This document shows positions 17,868 through 25,246 of a stretch of DNA of 64,000 nt, in pieces. The notes beneath the pieces are model-generated. The model was not told the origin of the DNA. It made no database searches and worked only from the letters and a program-made list of their open reading frames with translations. The position numbers and the translations under genes were made by a program. This DNA comes from an uncultured Dokdonia sp. (GTDB lineage: Bacteria; Bacteroidota; Bacteroidia; Flavobacteriales; Flavobacteriaceae), in assembly GCA_947503305.1 (NCBI GenBank), contig CANNDF010000003.1, positions 1 to 64,000 on the forward strand. Direction: 5' to 3'. The first letter of the stretch is position 1; every line of letters begins with the position of its first letter.

Positions 17868-18179
17868 TTATAAAACTCTTCGATTATAAAATATTTTACC
17901 AACTCTGTTTATATGTTCAATTAATTCTTTATTATCAATATTTTTAAATATAGATAAATCAAATTTATATGGTAAGAATTTATCTTCTAGTTGACTTTCA
18001 ATCCTTAATAATTTATCAAAAGTTAATTGTTCTCCTTTCAAAGTGATATCGACATCTGAACCTTCTCGGTAATTACCCTTAGCTCGAGATCCAAAAATAA
18101 CAGCTTCTTTTATTTCTGAGTTAGCTCTAAATACTTCAAGTATTTTTTCGATTGACATATTACTCAAACCATATTTCAT
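17868..18179 (-). CDS. mntA: MntA-type minimal nucleotidyltransferase (antitoxin)
   Basis: This 103 aa protein has the defining MNT motif GSx10DxD: GS at 30-31 and DVD at 42-44, with a further Asp in the FDLSIF strand near 77. In the HEPN/MNT toxin-antitoxin family, MntA modifies a tyrosine of the HEPN toxin with AMP and so neutralises it. Its start overlaps the end of the HEPN gene by one base, the usual coupled arrangement. It lies directly after R1 copy B, in the slot that in cassette 1 holds the 136 aa gene. Confidence 0.87.
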   Translation of the reverse strand: MKYGLSNMSIEKILEVFRANSEIKEAVIFGSRAKGNYREGSDVDITLKGEQLTFDKLLRIESQLEDKFLPYKFDLSIFKNIDNKELIEHINRVGKIFYNRRVL

Positions 18180-18622
18180 TATTCTTCTTCAAATAAATTT
18201 TGTTGCTCTCCTTCTCTTAATTCAATCATTTTATAGCTGAAATTGTTGAATAAATCAACATAGTCATTTAATATATTACTAACAATTTCACTAGCAGTTT
18301 CTTCGTCATAAGTATGAGTAGTTTTATTACGACTAATAATCATATCCATCCATATTTCTCCGTTGCTTATTATATCAAATTTAAAAGCTTCTCTAGTTGC
18401 ATCTCGACTACCACGTATTTCTGGGTTACCTTGATAAAAAAAGTAATCTTTCATTACATTCCAAGCTAGTTCGTGAGTGAATTCAAATGATTGAATTAAA
18501 CCTTGTTGTTCTAGTTCACTCAATTCTCTTTCATCAGCAATTTTAATAGCTTTATTAAGCTGTGCTAGTGCTTTATTATAGTTACTTAAACGTTGATGCC
18601 AACGTATATCTTCATTACTCAT
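18179..18622 (-). CDS. hepT: HepT-type HEPN toxin (HI0074-like nucleotidyltransferase-binding protein)
   Basis: The 147 aa helical protein carries the HEPN motif Rx4HxY as RNKTTHTY at residues 98-105. This is the RNase active-site motif whose tyrosine is the MntA target. Its overall sequence is HI0074-like, the substrate-binding subunit originally paired with HI0073 nucleotidyltransferases. Together with the following MNT gene it forms a complete type VII toxin-antitoxin pair that probably cuts RNA when unmodified. It starts about 55 bp downstream of the stop of the 136 aa gene remnant, so the pair appears to have replaced that gene. Confidence 0.87.
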   Translation of the reverse strand: MSNEDIRWHQRLSNYNKALAQLNKAIKIADERELSELEQQGLIQSFEFTHELAWNVMKDYFFYQGNPEIRGSRDATREAFKFDIISNGEIWMDMIISRNKTTHTYDEETASEIVSNILNDYVDLFNNFSYKMIELREGEQQNLFEEE

Positions 18623-18676
18623 TATTATTGTTTTAATGATTTCAATTGTTTCTATCTACAATTAAATTATATTTTA

Positions 18677-18778
18677 TTATCTATGATTAAAAATCAATCT
18701 CCTCCCTCCTATCATTTTGGCAATTAACTCCATGTTATGACTTTTTAATTCTGATTTTAGAAACTCTAAGGCAATCAT
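18677..18778 (-). pseudogene. Truncated remnant of the 136 aa cassette gene
   Basis: Reading from the ATG at 18778, which overlaps the XRE stop as in cassette 1, the frame gives MIALEFLKSELKSHN followed by a diverged end and a stop at 18677. The first 15 residues match the 136 aa protein of cassette 1 (13199-13609). Nucleotide similarity fades near 18690, and the remaining three quarters of the gene are gone. The HepT/MntA pair lies directly downstream. Confidence 0.8.
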
Positions 18779-18981
18779 TTTGTAGAAACTAATAACTCTC
18801 TAATATCCACATCTAGAATTTCAGCTATTCTTTTTAAATCTTTTAAATGTGGTTGTGATTTATTATTGCAAAAAGCAGTTACAGAAGTTGTACTTTTTCC
18901 CAATTCTTCCGCAAGCCAAACTTGCGATTTGCCTTGAATCACTAAAACTTCTTTTATTCTATTTATCCTTTCTATTGCCAT
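18775..18981 (-). CDS. XRE family (Cro/C1-type HTH) regulator, cassette 2
   Basis: The 68 aa helix-turn-helix protein is residue-for-residue the same as the cassette 1 regulator at 13606-13812. About 17 base differences between the genes are all silent, so both copies have been kept under purifying selection. It is divergent from the small-protein gene at 19177 and faces the same arrangement of inverted repeats. It now precedes only a gene remnant and, further on, the HepT/MntA pair. Confidence 0.88.
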   Translation of the reverse strand: MAIERINRIKEVLVIQGKSQVWLAEELGKSTTSVTAFCNNKSQPHLKDLKRIAEILDVDIRELLVSTK

Positions 18982-19033
18982 AATTATTTGATGTATTCTA
19001 CCTTAAAGATATAATACATACTTATTAAAATGT

Positions 19034-19103
19034 AAGTTTAAGTTAACTTTTAGTAGTTTAAACTTGTGTTCTGAAAATTTAATTTATAAGTTTGAATTAA
19101 CTT
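19034..19103. promoter_or_regulatory. Probable XRE operator region, cassette 2
   Basis: AAGTTTA (19034-19040) is mirrored by TAAACTT (19059-19065), and AAGTT (19088-19092) by AACTT (19099-19103). The order and spacing are as in cassette 1. Binding by XRE is inferred. Confidence 0.55.
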
Positions 19104-19176
19104 TACGTAAGTTAAGAATATATAAATGTAATTTTTAGTTAAATTTTTATTGTTAATAACTTTATTTTCAAATTTT

Positions 19177-19374
19177 ATGCCATATCCTAAATATACCAAA
19201 ACTGACCTAGAGAGAATTGTATATACACAACTAGATAACTTAAATGCCATTCACGACTTATTACGCATTATGAAACTTCAAAATGAACTGATTGAAAATG
19301 CCAATAAGAAATTAAAAGATGAAGTGATTGACTTTAAAAAACGGGTTAATTATGGAACTGGTAAGTTTGAGTAA
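19177..19374 (+). CDS. 65 aa conserved small protein (PYPKYTK family), cassette 2
   Basis: The frame opens at 19150, but the ATG at 19177 aligns with the start of the cassette 1 protein (MPYPKYTK). The 65 residues match that protein closely, with four extra residues (TGKFE in place of K) at the C-terminus. It is predicted helical and basic at its end. The stop lies one base from the end of the convergent Gabija helicase gene, so the two transcripts probably overlap. Function unknown. Confidence 0.7.
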   Translation: MPYPKYTKTDLERIVYTQLDNLNAIHDLLRIMKLQNELIENANKKLKDEVIDFKKRVNYGTGKFE

Positions 19375-19375
19375 A

Positions 19376-21274
19376 TCACAAAGAGATAACGTTGGCTTCT
19401 CCAAACCACTCTCTAGCCTTAGAAAGTATTGCTTCACTTGGTGAATTGTAATAAATTGCTAGTTTTTCTTTAGACCTAGTACAACAAACATAAAATAGTT
19501 TTTGTGTTCTTTTTAATACTGACTCTGTTCCTGAACCTAAAAATAGATTTTGAAAATTATAACTATTCCATCCTCCATTGTCTAAAATAACTAACACATT
19601 ATCAAATTCTGCTCCCTTAGTTTTATGTTGAGTAGAAAAAGGTGTAAAGCCTTCTAAATATGAATATAGTTTTTGAAATTCTTTATACTTTATGTTTTTA
19701 ACTCTATTAAAGACATACTCTTTTTCGGCGATAAACCTTCTTAGATTGTCTTCAATTAAACACAAACCATTATCGTTAGCTTCATTAATGATTTGCTCAA
19801 TAGTCTTATCTCCTACATTAATTAAAGATTCAATATTTGCTTTTAGATTTCTTTTATCTTCGATTGTTCTAATATTAAATCGATAATCCGTAGCTCTTAA
19901 AAATTCATTATAACGCTTGTTAGAGTAGAGAAAAATATTTGTTTCAATTTTATATAAATGTCTAATTAAAGTATCTCTTTTTGAACCTTTTTTATTTTCA
20001 TCATCTTCATCCTGTTTTTTATCATCAAGTAGTTGGTCTTTGTCTATATATATCTTTGAAAAGACATTCCAATTTTCATTTCTAGCTGTTTCATATAGTT
20101 CTTTATTTTCGTCAATAAATCGTTGCATTACAGGAGTAGGATTTACATTTCCAAGAATATCTATGACCTCTCCAAAAGTTTTTTCAGATAAATCTTCTTC
20201 TATAGGATTATCTCTTAAATGTCTACGTATTCGATTCTTATAATTAAGGATGCCATCATTATTGTAGATATTCATTAAGTTGCGAATTTCAGCTTTATCA
20301 GCTATTAGATTATGAGTTAAGTTTAACTCTTTTGTATTTTTTACATCATTGAATTCCCAAGCTAAGTGATTTTTAACTTTTTCAATATCATTATCATTTG
20401 AATATAAAAATTTAATATCTCCTAGTTTCAATTGTCCGTCATCATCCATATTTGGCGCATTGGAGTCTTCAGATTCAGTCTGAGTCAAGCCATCTGTTCT
20501 TAATCTATTTGCTAAATCGATTATGAGTTTAGGGTTTCTTCGATTTTGTTCTTTTTTTACTTCTTTTATTTGTCCATCTTCTTCTCCTTTATAATTGTCC
20601 AAATTTCCAACACCATCATCATAAATAGATTGCATTGCATCTCCAAAAAAACCAATGATATTGCTTTTACTACTTAATTTAAAATGGTCTAAAAATATCT
20701 CTATTACTAGGTGATTAGTATCTTGATACTCATCCACGAAAATGAATTTAAATTTATCTTTGAGTATATCACTAAGTTTTGGATATGTCTTAAACATATG
20801 ATTCGCTAAAATCAATAATTCATCGTGAGATATAATCCCTTCTGCTAATCTTAAATATTCTTTGTATTGTATTCCTTTTTCAATGTCTTTAAAATAATCT
20901 GCAGGAACCTCTGTGTCTAAAATTTTAATTCTTGTTATTTCATCGTCATTTGCCAAATCTACCAAGGTTTTTTTGAGCTCTCTTTGAAAATGTTTAATGT
21001 TATCCCATAAAAAGTCGTGAATAGTAGTAACATTTAAATTTTTATGATTTACTCTTTCCTCTATTTCCTTTACAGCTGCATTAGTATAAGTCATACAAGC
21101 AACTTTTGAAGTTGGGTATTCTTCAATTACTTTTTTTATAACTTGAACAAGCGTAAATGTTTTACCACTTCCTGCCCCTCCACTTAATAAAAAATTATCT
21201 TCATTTTCAATGTGTTTCAATATTTGTTGAAACTCATCTAGTTCTTGAGTGTTTTCTTCTACTGTTTCAACCAT
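19376..21274 (-). CDS. gajB: Gabija-like GajB: UvrD/Rep-type DNA helicase
   Basis: A superfamily 1 helicase of about 632 aa, with the start taken at the ATG at 21274 (the frame opens at 21310). Motif I is GGAGSGKT near residue 30, the DExx box is DEYQDT near 180, a motif III-like FFGDAMQSIYDD and QNRRNPKLI follow, and motif VI is VCCTRSKEKL near 600. In Gabija, GajB senses DNA ends or termini and activates the GajA nuclease in infected cells. The gene overlaps the GajA-like stop by 16 bp. It is longer than the roughly 490 aa of the type member, so call it Gabija-like. Confidence 0.8.
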   Translation of the reverse strand: MVETVEENTQELDEFQQILKHIENEDNFLLSGGAGSGKTFTLVQVIKKVIEEYPTSKVACMTYTNAAVKEIEERVNHKNLNVTTIHDFLWDNIKHFQRELKKTLVDLANDDEITRIKILDTEVPADYFKDIEKGIQYKEYLRLAEGIISHDELLILANHMFKTYPKLSDILKDKFKFIFVDEYQDTNHLVIEIFLDHFKLSSKSNIIGFFGDAMQSIYDDGVGNLDNYKGEEDGQIKEVKKEQNRRNPKLIIDLANRLRTDGLTQTESEDSNAPNMDDDGQLKLGDIKFLYSNDNDIEKVKNHLAWEFNDVKNTKELNLTHNLIADKAEIRNLMNIYNNDGILNYKNRIRRHLRDNPIEEDLSEKTFGEVIDILGNVNPTPVMQRFIDENKELYETARNENWNVFSKIYIDKDQLLDDKKQDEDDENKKGSKRDTLIRHLYKIETNIFLYSNKRYNEFLRATDYRFNIRTIEDKRNLKANIESLINVGDKTIEQIINEANDNGLCLIEDNLRRFIAEKEYVFNRVKNIKYKEFQKLYSYLEGFTPFSTQHKTKGAEFDNVLVILDNGGWNSYNFQNLFLGSGTESVLKRTQKLFYVCCTRSKEKLAIYYNSPSEAILSKAREWFGEANVISL

Positions 21275-23412
21275 AATAAACCTTCTTTTATATACAATGG
21301 AATTTGCCAATTGATAAAATATTTTAAACCATCAGAGGAAATCTTACTGTTCAATAAAATTTCTATCGCAAATGGAGGCTTCTTTTCAATCCCTTTTTCT
21401 GCAAGTGTAAACTCATTGATTTCGTTATTTCTATATTTTTTCAGCCACTTTTTTGTTATAGATGGAAAATTGTTTTCAAGAATAAAATCTCTATTGATTT
21501 TAAAAAAAGCATCTTCAAAACTTCTAGCGTGATAACTATCTTCTTCTGTTTGATAAACCAATAATAGTTTTCCTTTTCGATTTGAAACCCATTGCTTTTT
21601 TCTATTCTTTCTTAATATTTTCCAATCAAACGAGAGGTTTTTGTAATAATTAATATCATTATTGTTTTTATGAAAAAAAATTAAAGAATTATTAGAAGTG
21701 TAACTTGCATTTGGATTATTCGCAATACATTTAATACTCTTCGTCTTGGCATTTCCATTTTTATGTCTCTTTATGGTAACTCCATCATCTTCTAATATTA
21801 TTTCATCATAATTACTATCTATGTCTGTAACAATAAGACATTTATCTAAATCTATAAAATCGATAAATTTTTCGAATACTTGAGAATGTGCTCCAACTTC
21901 AACTATAGATATGTTCTGAGATAAAAGTGGATTATCACTAGATTCTTGGTCTATCTTTTTCATAATAGCAGGTAAAAGTATCCTTTCTGTATCTCCTTCT
22001 ATTAGTATAGCCTTATCAGCAAAGAATAATTCAGACCTGTTCAACGTTAAATATTGCTTTAAAAATCTATAATTTTCTTCCTCTCCACTATCAACGTATT
22101 CTTTTTCAAGTTGCCTCAAGTTTTTAGAAATCACACTATTTTCTTCACGCTTTTTCAGGTATTTAATATCATCAAAATTACTTTCTGCAACTATATGAGA
22201 AGAATGAGTTGTAATTACAGTTTGTAATTTTCTATTATCTCCGTCCTCACGAGTAATACCTTGATTGAGAATTGATTTTATATTTTTTATGAAAACATAT
22301 TGCATCTGAGGGTGCGTATGAGCTTCAGGTTCCTCAATAAAAAACAAATTAATATCAGATGGTCTTTCTAGTTTACTTTTTTTGAATTCTTGAATCTTGA
22401 TTTCGATTTCAAAAATCATACTAATCAGATTCATATACCCTAAACCATTGTTATATTCAGGAAGAGTAGTATCATTATGTTTATACATTACCGTTGTATT
22501 TCCTGATAATAACTCTCTATGTTGTAAAGACGATTCTATACTAATTGTCGAGTCATCATTTCTAATACCTCCGAATTTCCTTACCTTTTCAACAACATTT
22601 TCAAATAAAGATTCATAAATAGTAGATAAAGTATAATCTGTTGATATTAACTCATCTTTAAACTTTTCTATTTGTTCATTTTGTTCATCTGTTTTTTCTG
22701 TTTGATTATATATTTCAGATGTCTGTGTAGATAAGGTTTTATCATTTTCTTTATTGGTAACACTTCTTTTAGCACTAATAAACTTAAAATTGATAATTTC
22801 TTTTGTAGAAATTTTTTCTGAATCTAAATCGATATAAACATCATCATTTTCTTTGTCATTAATTTTATCGTATTCAATAGATTTTCGATTAGACTTGAAA
22901 AAATCTGATTGATATATTTTTAGGAAATCATAAACCTCTCTTATTTTATAGTTTTGATTTTCAGTTCTCTTCGCTGCTTCCTTTGTTTGAAATTCTGAGT
23001 ATTTGGTTTTAATTCTTTCTAAAGCATCATATGTCAGATGATATTCGTACCCAAGTATTATTGTTTTATTATCTGGGTCTAAATCCATCATTACTCTACT
23101 AATGTTGGTTAAATCATCACTCTCATCATATTCAATGAAAAGTTTAAGTTTTATTCCAATGGGCTTATAATCTGATTCTAATGGTAAATTCCTTTCGATT
23201 AAAGATTTTAATTCATTTTTAAAATCTATATTAAAATCATCAAAAGAAAATCGGCTCTTTTCAGACCCATTTAAAAAACTATTTATTACTGTTAGTAAGG
23301 ATGTTTTTCCTGTATTATTTTTACCAATTACAAGAGACATTATTTCTTCTAAATCAATTAAAAATTGTTTTAAAAGCCTGTAATTTTCAATTTTAATCTT
23401 TGTTATTTTCAT
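21259..23412 (-). CDS. gajA: Gabija-like GajA: OLD family ATPase-TOPRIM nuclease
   Basis: The 717 aa protein begins with an ABC-type ATPase: Walker A GKNNTGKTS near 30-38, Walker B NLFFIEEPEAHTHPQ near 355, and the switch His in VITTHSSHIV near 395. A TOPRIM domain follows, with AILIEGDTERILLP near 470 and LIVTDIDS near 530 giving the metal-binding acids. This is the layout of overcoming-lysogenization-defect nucleases. A downstream UvrD helicase makes it the Gabija (class 2 OLD) pair, which nicks or degrades phage DNA when nucleotide pools fall. It is longer than the Bacillus GajA (about 580 aa), with an Asp/Glu/Lys-rich insert (about 195-250). Confidence 0.82.
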   Translation of the reverse strand: MKITKIKIENYRLLKQFLIDLEEIMSLVIGKNNTGKTSLLTVINSFLNGSEKSRFSFDDFNIDFKNELKSLIERNLPLESDYKPIGIKLKLFIEYDESDDLTNISRVMMDLDPDNKTIILGYEYHLTYDALERIKTKYSEFQTKEAAKRTENQNYKIREVYDFLKIYQSDFFKSNRKSIEYDKINDKENDDVYIDLDSEKISTKEIINFKFISAKRSVTNKENDKTLSTQTSEIYNQTEKTDEQNEQIEKFKDELISTDYTLSTIYESLFENVVEKVRKFGGIRNDDSTISIESSLQHRELLSGNTTVMYKHNDTTLPEYNNGLGYMNLISMIFEIEIKIQEFKKSKLERPSDINLFFIEEPEAHTHPQMQYVFIKNIKSILNQGITREDGDNRKLQTVITTHSSHIVAESNFDDIKYLKKREENSVISKNLRQLEKEYVDSGEEENYRFLKQYLTLNRSELFFADKAILIEGDTERILLPAIMKKIDQESSDNPLLSQNISIVEVGAHSQVFEKFIDFIDLDKCLIVTDIDSNYDEIILEDDGVTIKRHKNGNAKTKSIKCIANNPNASYTSNNSLIFFHKNNNDINYYKNLSFDWKILRKNRKKQWVSNRKGKLLLVYQTEEDSYHARSFEDAFFKINRDFILENNFPSITKKWLKKYRNNEINEFTLAEKGIEKKPPFAIEILLNSKISSDGLKYFINWQIPLYIKEGLLWLKQ

Positions 23413-23861
23413 ACATAAATAATTGTGTTTTATAGTAGTTTCTACTACAAAACAATATTAGATTGAGATAATGTTTAGGGAAAATTAGTTACTCAAAAAT
23501 CGAATTTTAAATATATAAAAATTTAACAAGTAACTCTTTACGGAAATCCGTAATTGTTTGAAAATTAGATATAATAATCCCATTCCATACACATTTTGCC
23601 TCCACGCCTCTACCCCAGCTGCAAAAAGAGTATTCCATTACATTTTTAAAGAAACTTTTAGAAAGAAAAAAACCCAAGAAAATTAGAAGTAAGAACTCCA
23701 GCGCACCACTTCGCTCCTATTTCAAAAGTCTACCAGCCCTTTTCATTTGCCAATGGCAAAATAAAAGCTACCCTTATAGAAGGGTTCAAAATTCGTGTAT
23801 TTAAAGAAAGTCCTAATGATATTGACTATTTAGATATCGTATGGCTTAAAATAAAAACTAT
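23413..23861. other. 449 bp gap between the Gabija-like operon and the AraC gene
   Basis: The gap holds the probable Gabija promoter, a 7 bp palindrome around TTACGGA/TCCGTAA (23538-23553) and R2 copy 2. After it, a plus-strand reading (about 23760-23860) gives an in-frame KIRVFKESPNDIDYLDIVWLK-like stretch, which could be the remnant of an unidentified gene. It has no start and runs into the antisense of the AraC gene. Confidence 0.4.
23580..23750. repeat. R2 repeat, copy 2
   Basis: This copy matches 16963-17096 over its first ~110 bases. It matches 30975-31140 throughout, including the distal words CTTCGCTCCTA / CCTCGCTCCTA and CCTTTTCATT. It closes defence cassette 2. Confidence 0.8.
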
Positions 23862-24998
23862 TTATGCGTTTTTAGTCTTTTTAGAATTCTCAACGTTTTT
23901 AATATATGCTGTAGGGGTTAAGTTTGTTATCTCTTTAAAAGCCTTGTAAAAGGTAGATTTAGAGTTAAAGCCTACATCAAAGGCTATGGATAGTAGTGTA
24001 AATTCTTTATGATCATTTTTTTCTAGTCTTTCAAGAAAATCTTGAACCCTATATTCATTTACTAGTTCATAAAAGGTTTTTTTGTAAATATTATTAAGAA
24101 CCCATGATAATTTATTGGTAGTAGAATTAATTTCATTAGCCAAAATGGATAAACTTAATTCTACTCGTCGATGTCCCTTTTCTTTGTCAAAAAAACGATC
24201 AATTAAGTTTTGAATCTCATGGATTTCTTTTTCATTAAGCTCATTCTTTTTTATAGATTTACTTATGTTATTTAATGGAAACCTAATTTTAAATACTTCT
24301 GGGTGTTTTAAATTATAAAAACCGACTATATAAATCTGAATTCCAAAGATTAAACAAGATATATCCCAGATTAACCTAATATTGATGGGTAATTTAATAA
24401 CAAAACGCTCTACAATACCTAACAACCAAAAAATCATATACACCAATAAGCAAAGGAGCATGATTTTTATATACTTTATGATGAGTTGATTAAAGGATAA
24501 TTCTTCTTCTTCATTTTTCTTATAATAATTTAATAGGCTATTAGATTTGAATAAATAAGCTGTAATAAAGACAAAAAATATGACGTCGTTACAAAACAAT
24601 AAAGTATTAAAGTAACTGCTCAAATCTTCTATTGAATCATAAATATAAATATGATAAAAACAGAATACTAAATACAATATCGCTGGTAAATAATGATAAT
24701 ATGCTAATTGATAGTTCCCATTTTTATAAAAAAGTAACCTCCTAATATAAGTGTAAACTAGAGGTCCAATAAAAAGATATAGAACATTAATAATATTACC
24801 ATATCGTCTCAAAAAGTCTCTTTCAAACTCATGGCCTATAGCTCTTTCTAGTAAAAAAAAGCTATAAATAGCCAATAAGTACTGTATCGTCGAATTTGCT
24901 CCTGTCTGCTTTTTTGGGATATACTGAATGGCTAAAATCAAAAAAACACACTGACCAATAACAAATATTAGGAAAAGCTCATATGGCGATATACTCAT
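23862..24998 (-). CDS. AraC family regulator with seven-helix membrane N-terminus
   Basis: The 378 aa protein has about seven membrane helices (residues 8-235) followed by a DNA-binding AraC domain (about 275-370). That domain contains two helix-turn-helix units: LSILANEINSTTNKLSWVLN, and LLSIAFDVGFNSKSTFYKAFKE with the second-helix signature. Such membrane-bound AraC proteins are common in Bacteroidota and sense an unknown signal at the membrane. The gene is divergent from the serine hydrolase gene at 25247 with about 250 bp between, making that hydrolase its likely target. Confidence 0.88.
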   Translation of the reverse strand: MSISPYELFLIFVIGQCVFLILAIQYIPKKQTGANSTIQYLLAIYSFFLLERAIGHEFERDFLRRYGNIINVLYLFIGPLVYTYIRRLLFYKNGNYQLAYYHYLPAILYLVFCFYHIYIYDSIEDLSSYFNTLLFCNDVIFFVFITAYLFKSNSLLNYYKKNEEEELSFNQLIIKYIKIMLLCLLVYMIFWLLGIVERFVIKLPINIRLIWDISCLIFGIQIYIVGFYNLKHPEVFKIRFPLNNISKSIKKNELNEKEIHEIQNLIDRFFDKEKGHRRVELSLSILANEINSTTNKLSWVLNNIYKKTFYELVNEYRVQDFLERLEKNDHKEFTLLSIAFDVGFNSKSTFYKAFKEITNLTPTAYIKNVENSKKTKNA

Positions 24999-25132
24999 GT
25001 ATCTTAAATTTTAACATAGGTGGGTTTTAATCTAACCTAAAAATAAGCCTAATATTTTTATCGTTTCATTTAGTTACAATTTAATCCCCATCCACAGATT
25101 AAAAAATAGTCTGATACTATAGTTTAGGACAT

Positions 25133-25160
25133 CTAACACCAATATTTGTTAGGCTTGGTG
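25133..25160. promoter_or_regulatory. Possible operator between the AraC and hydrolase genes
   Basis: Two overlapping stems can form: CTAACA (25133-25138) with TGTTAG (25147-25152), or CACCAA (25137-25142) with TTGGTG (25155-25160). The location in a divergent promoter region suggests a regulator site; this is inference. Confidence 0.3.
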
Positions 25161-25246
25161 ATGAAAAAAAGTTTTCTTTAGAAAAAAATCATATTAAAAA
25201 TAATACTGTTTTAAAACAACATTTTTCATCAAATCAAATTACAATT

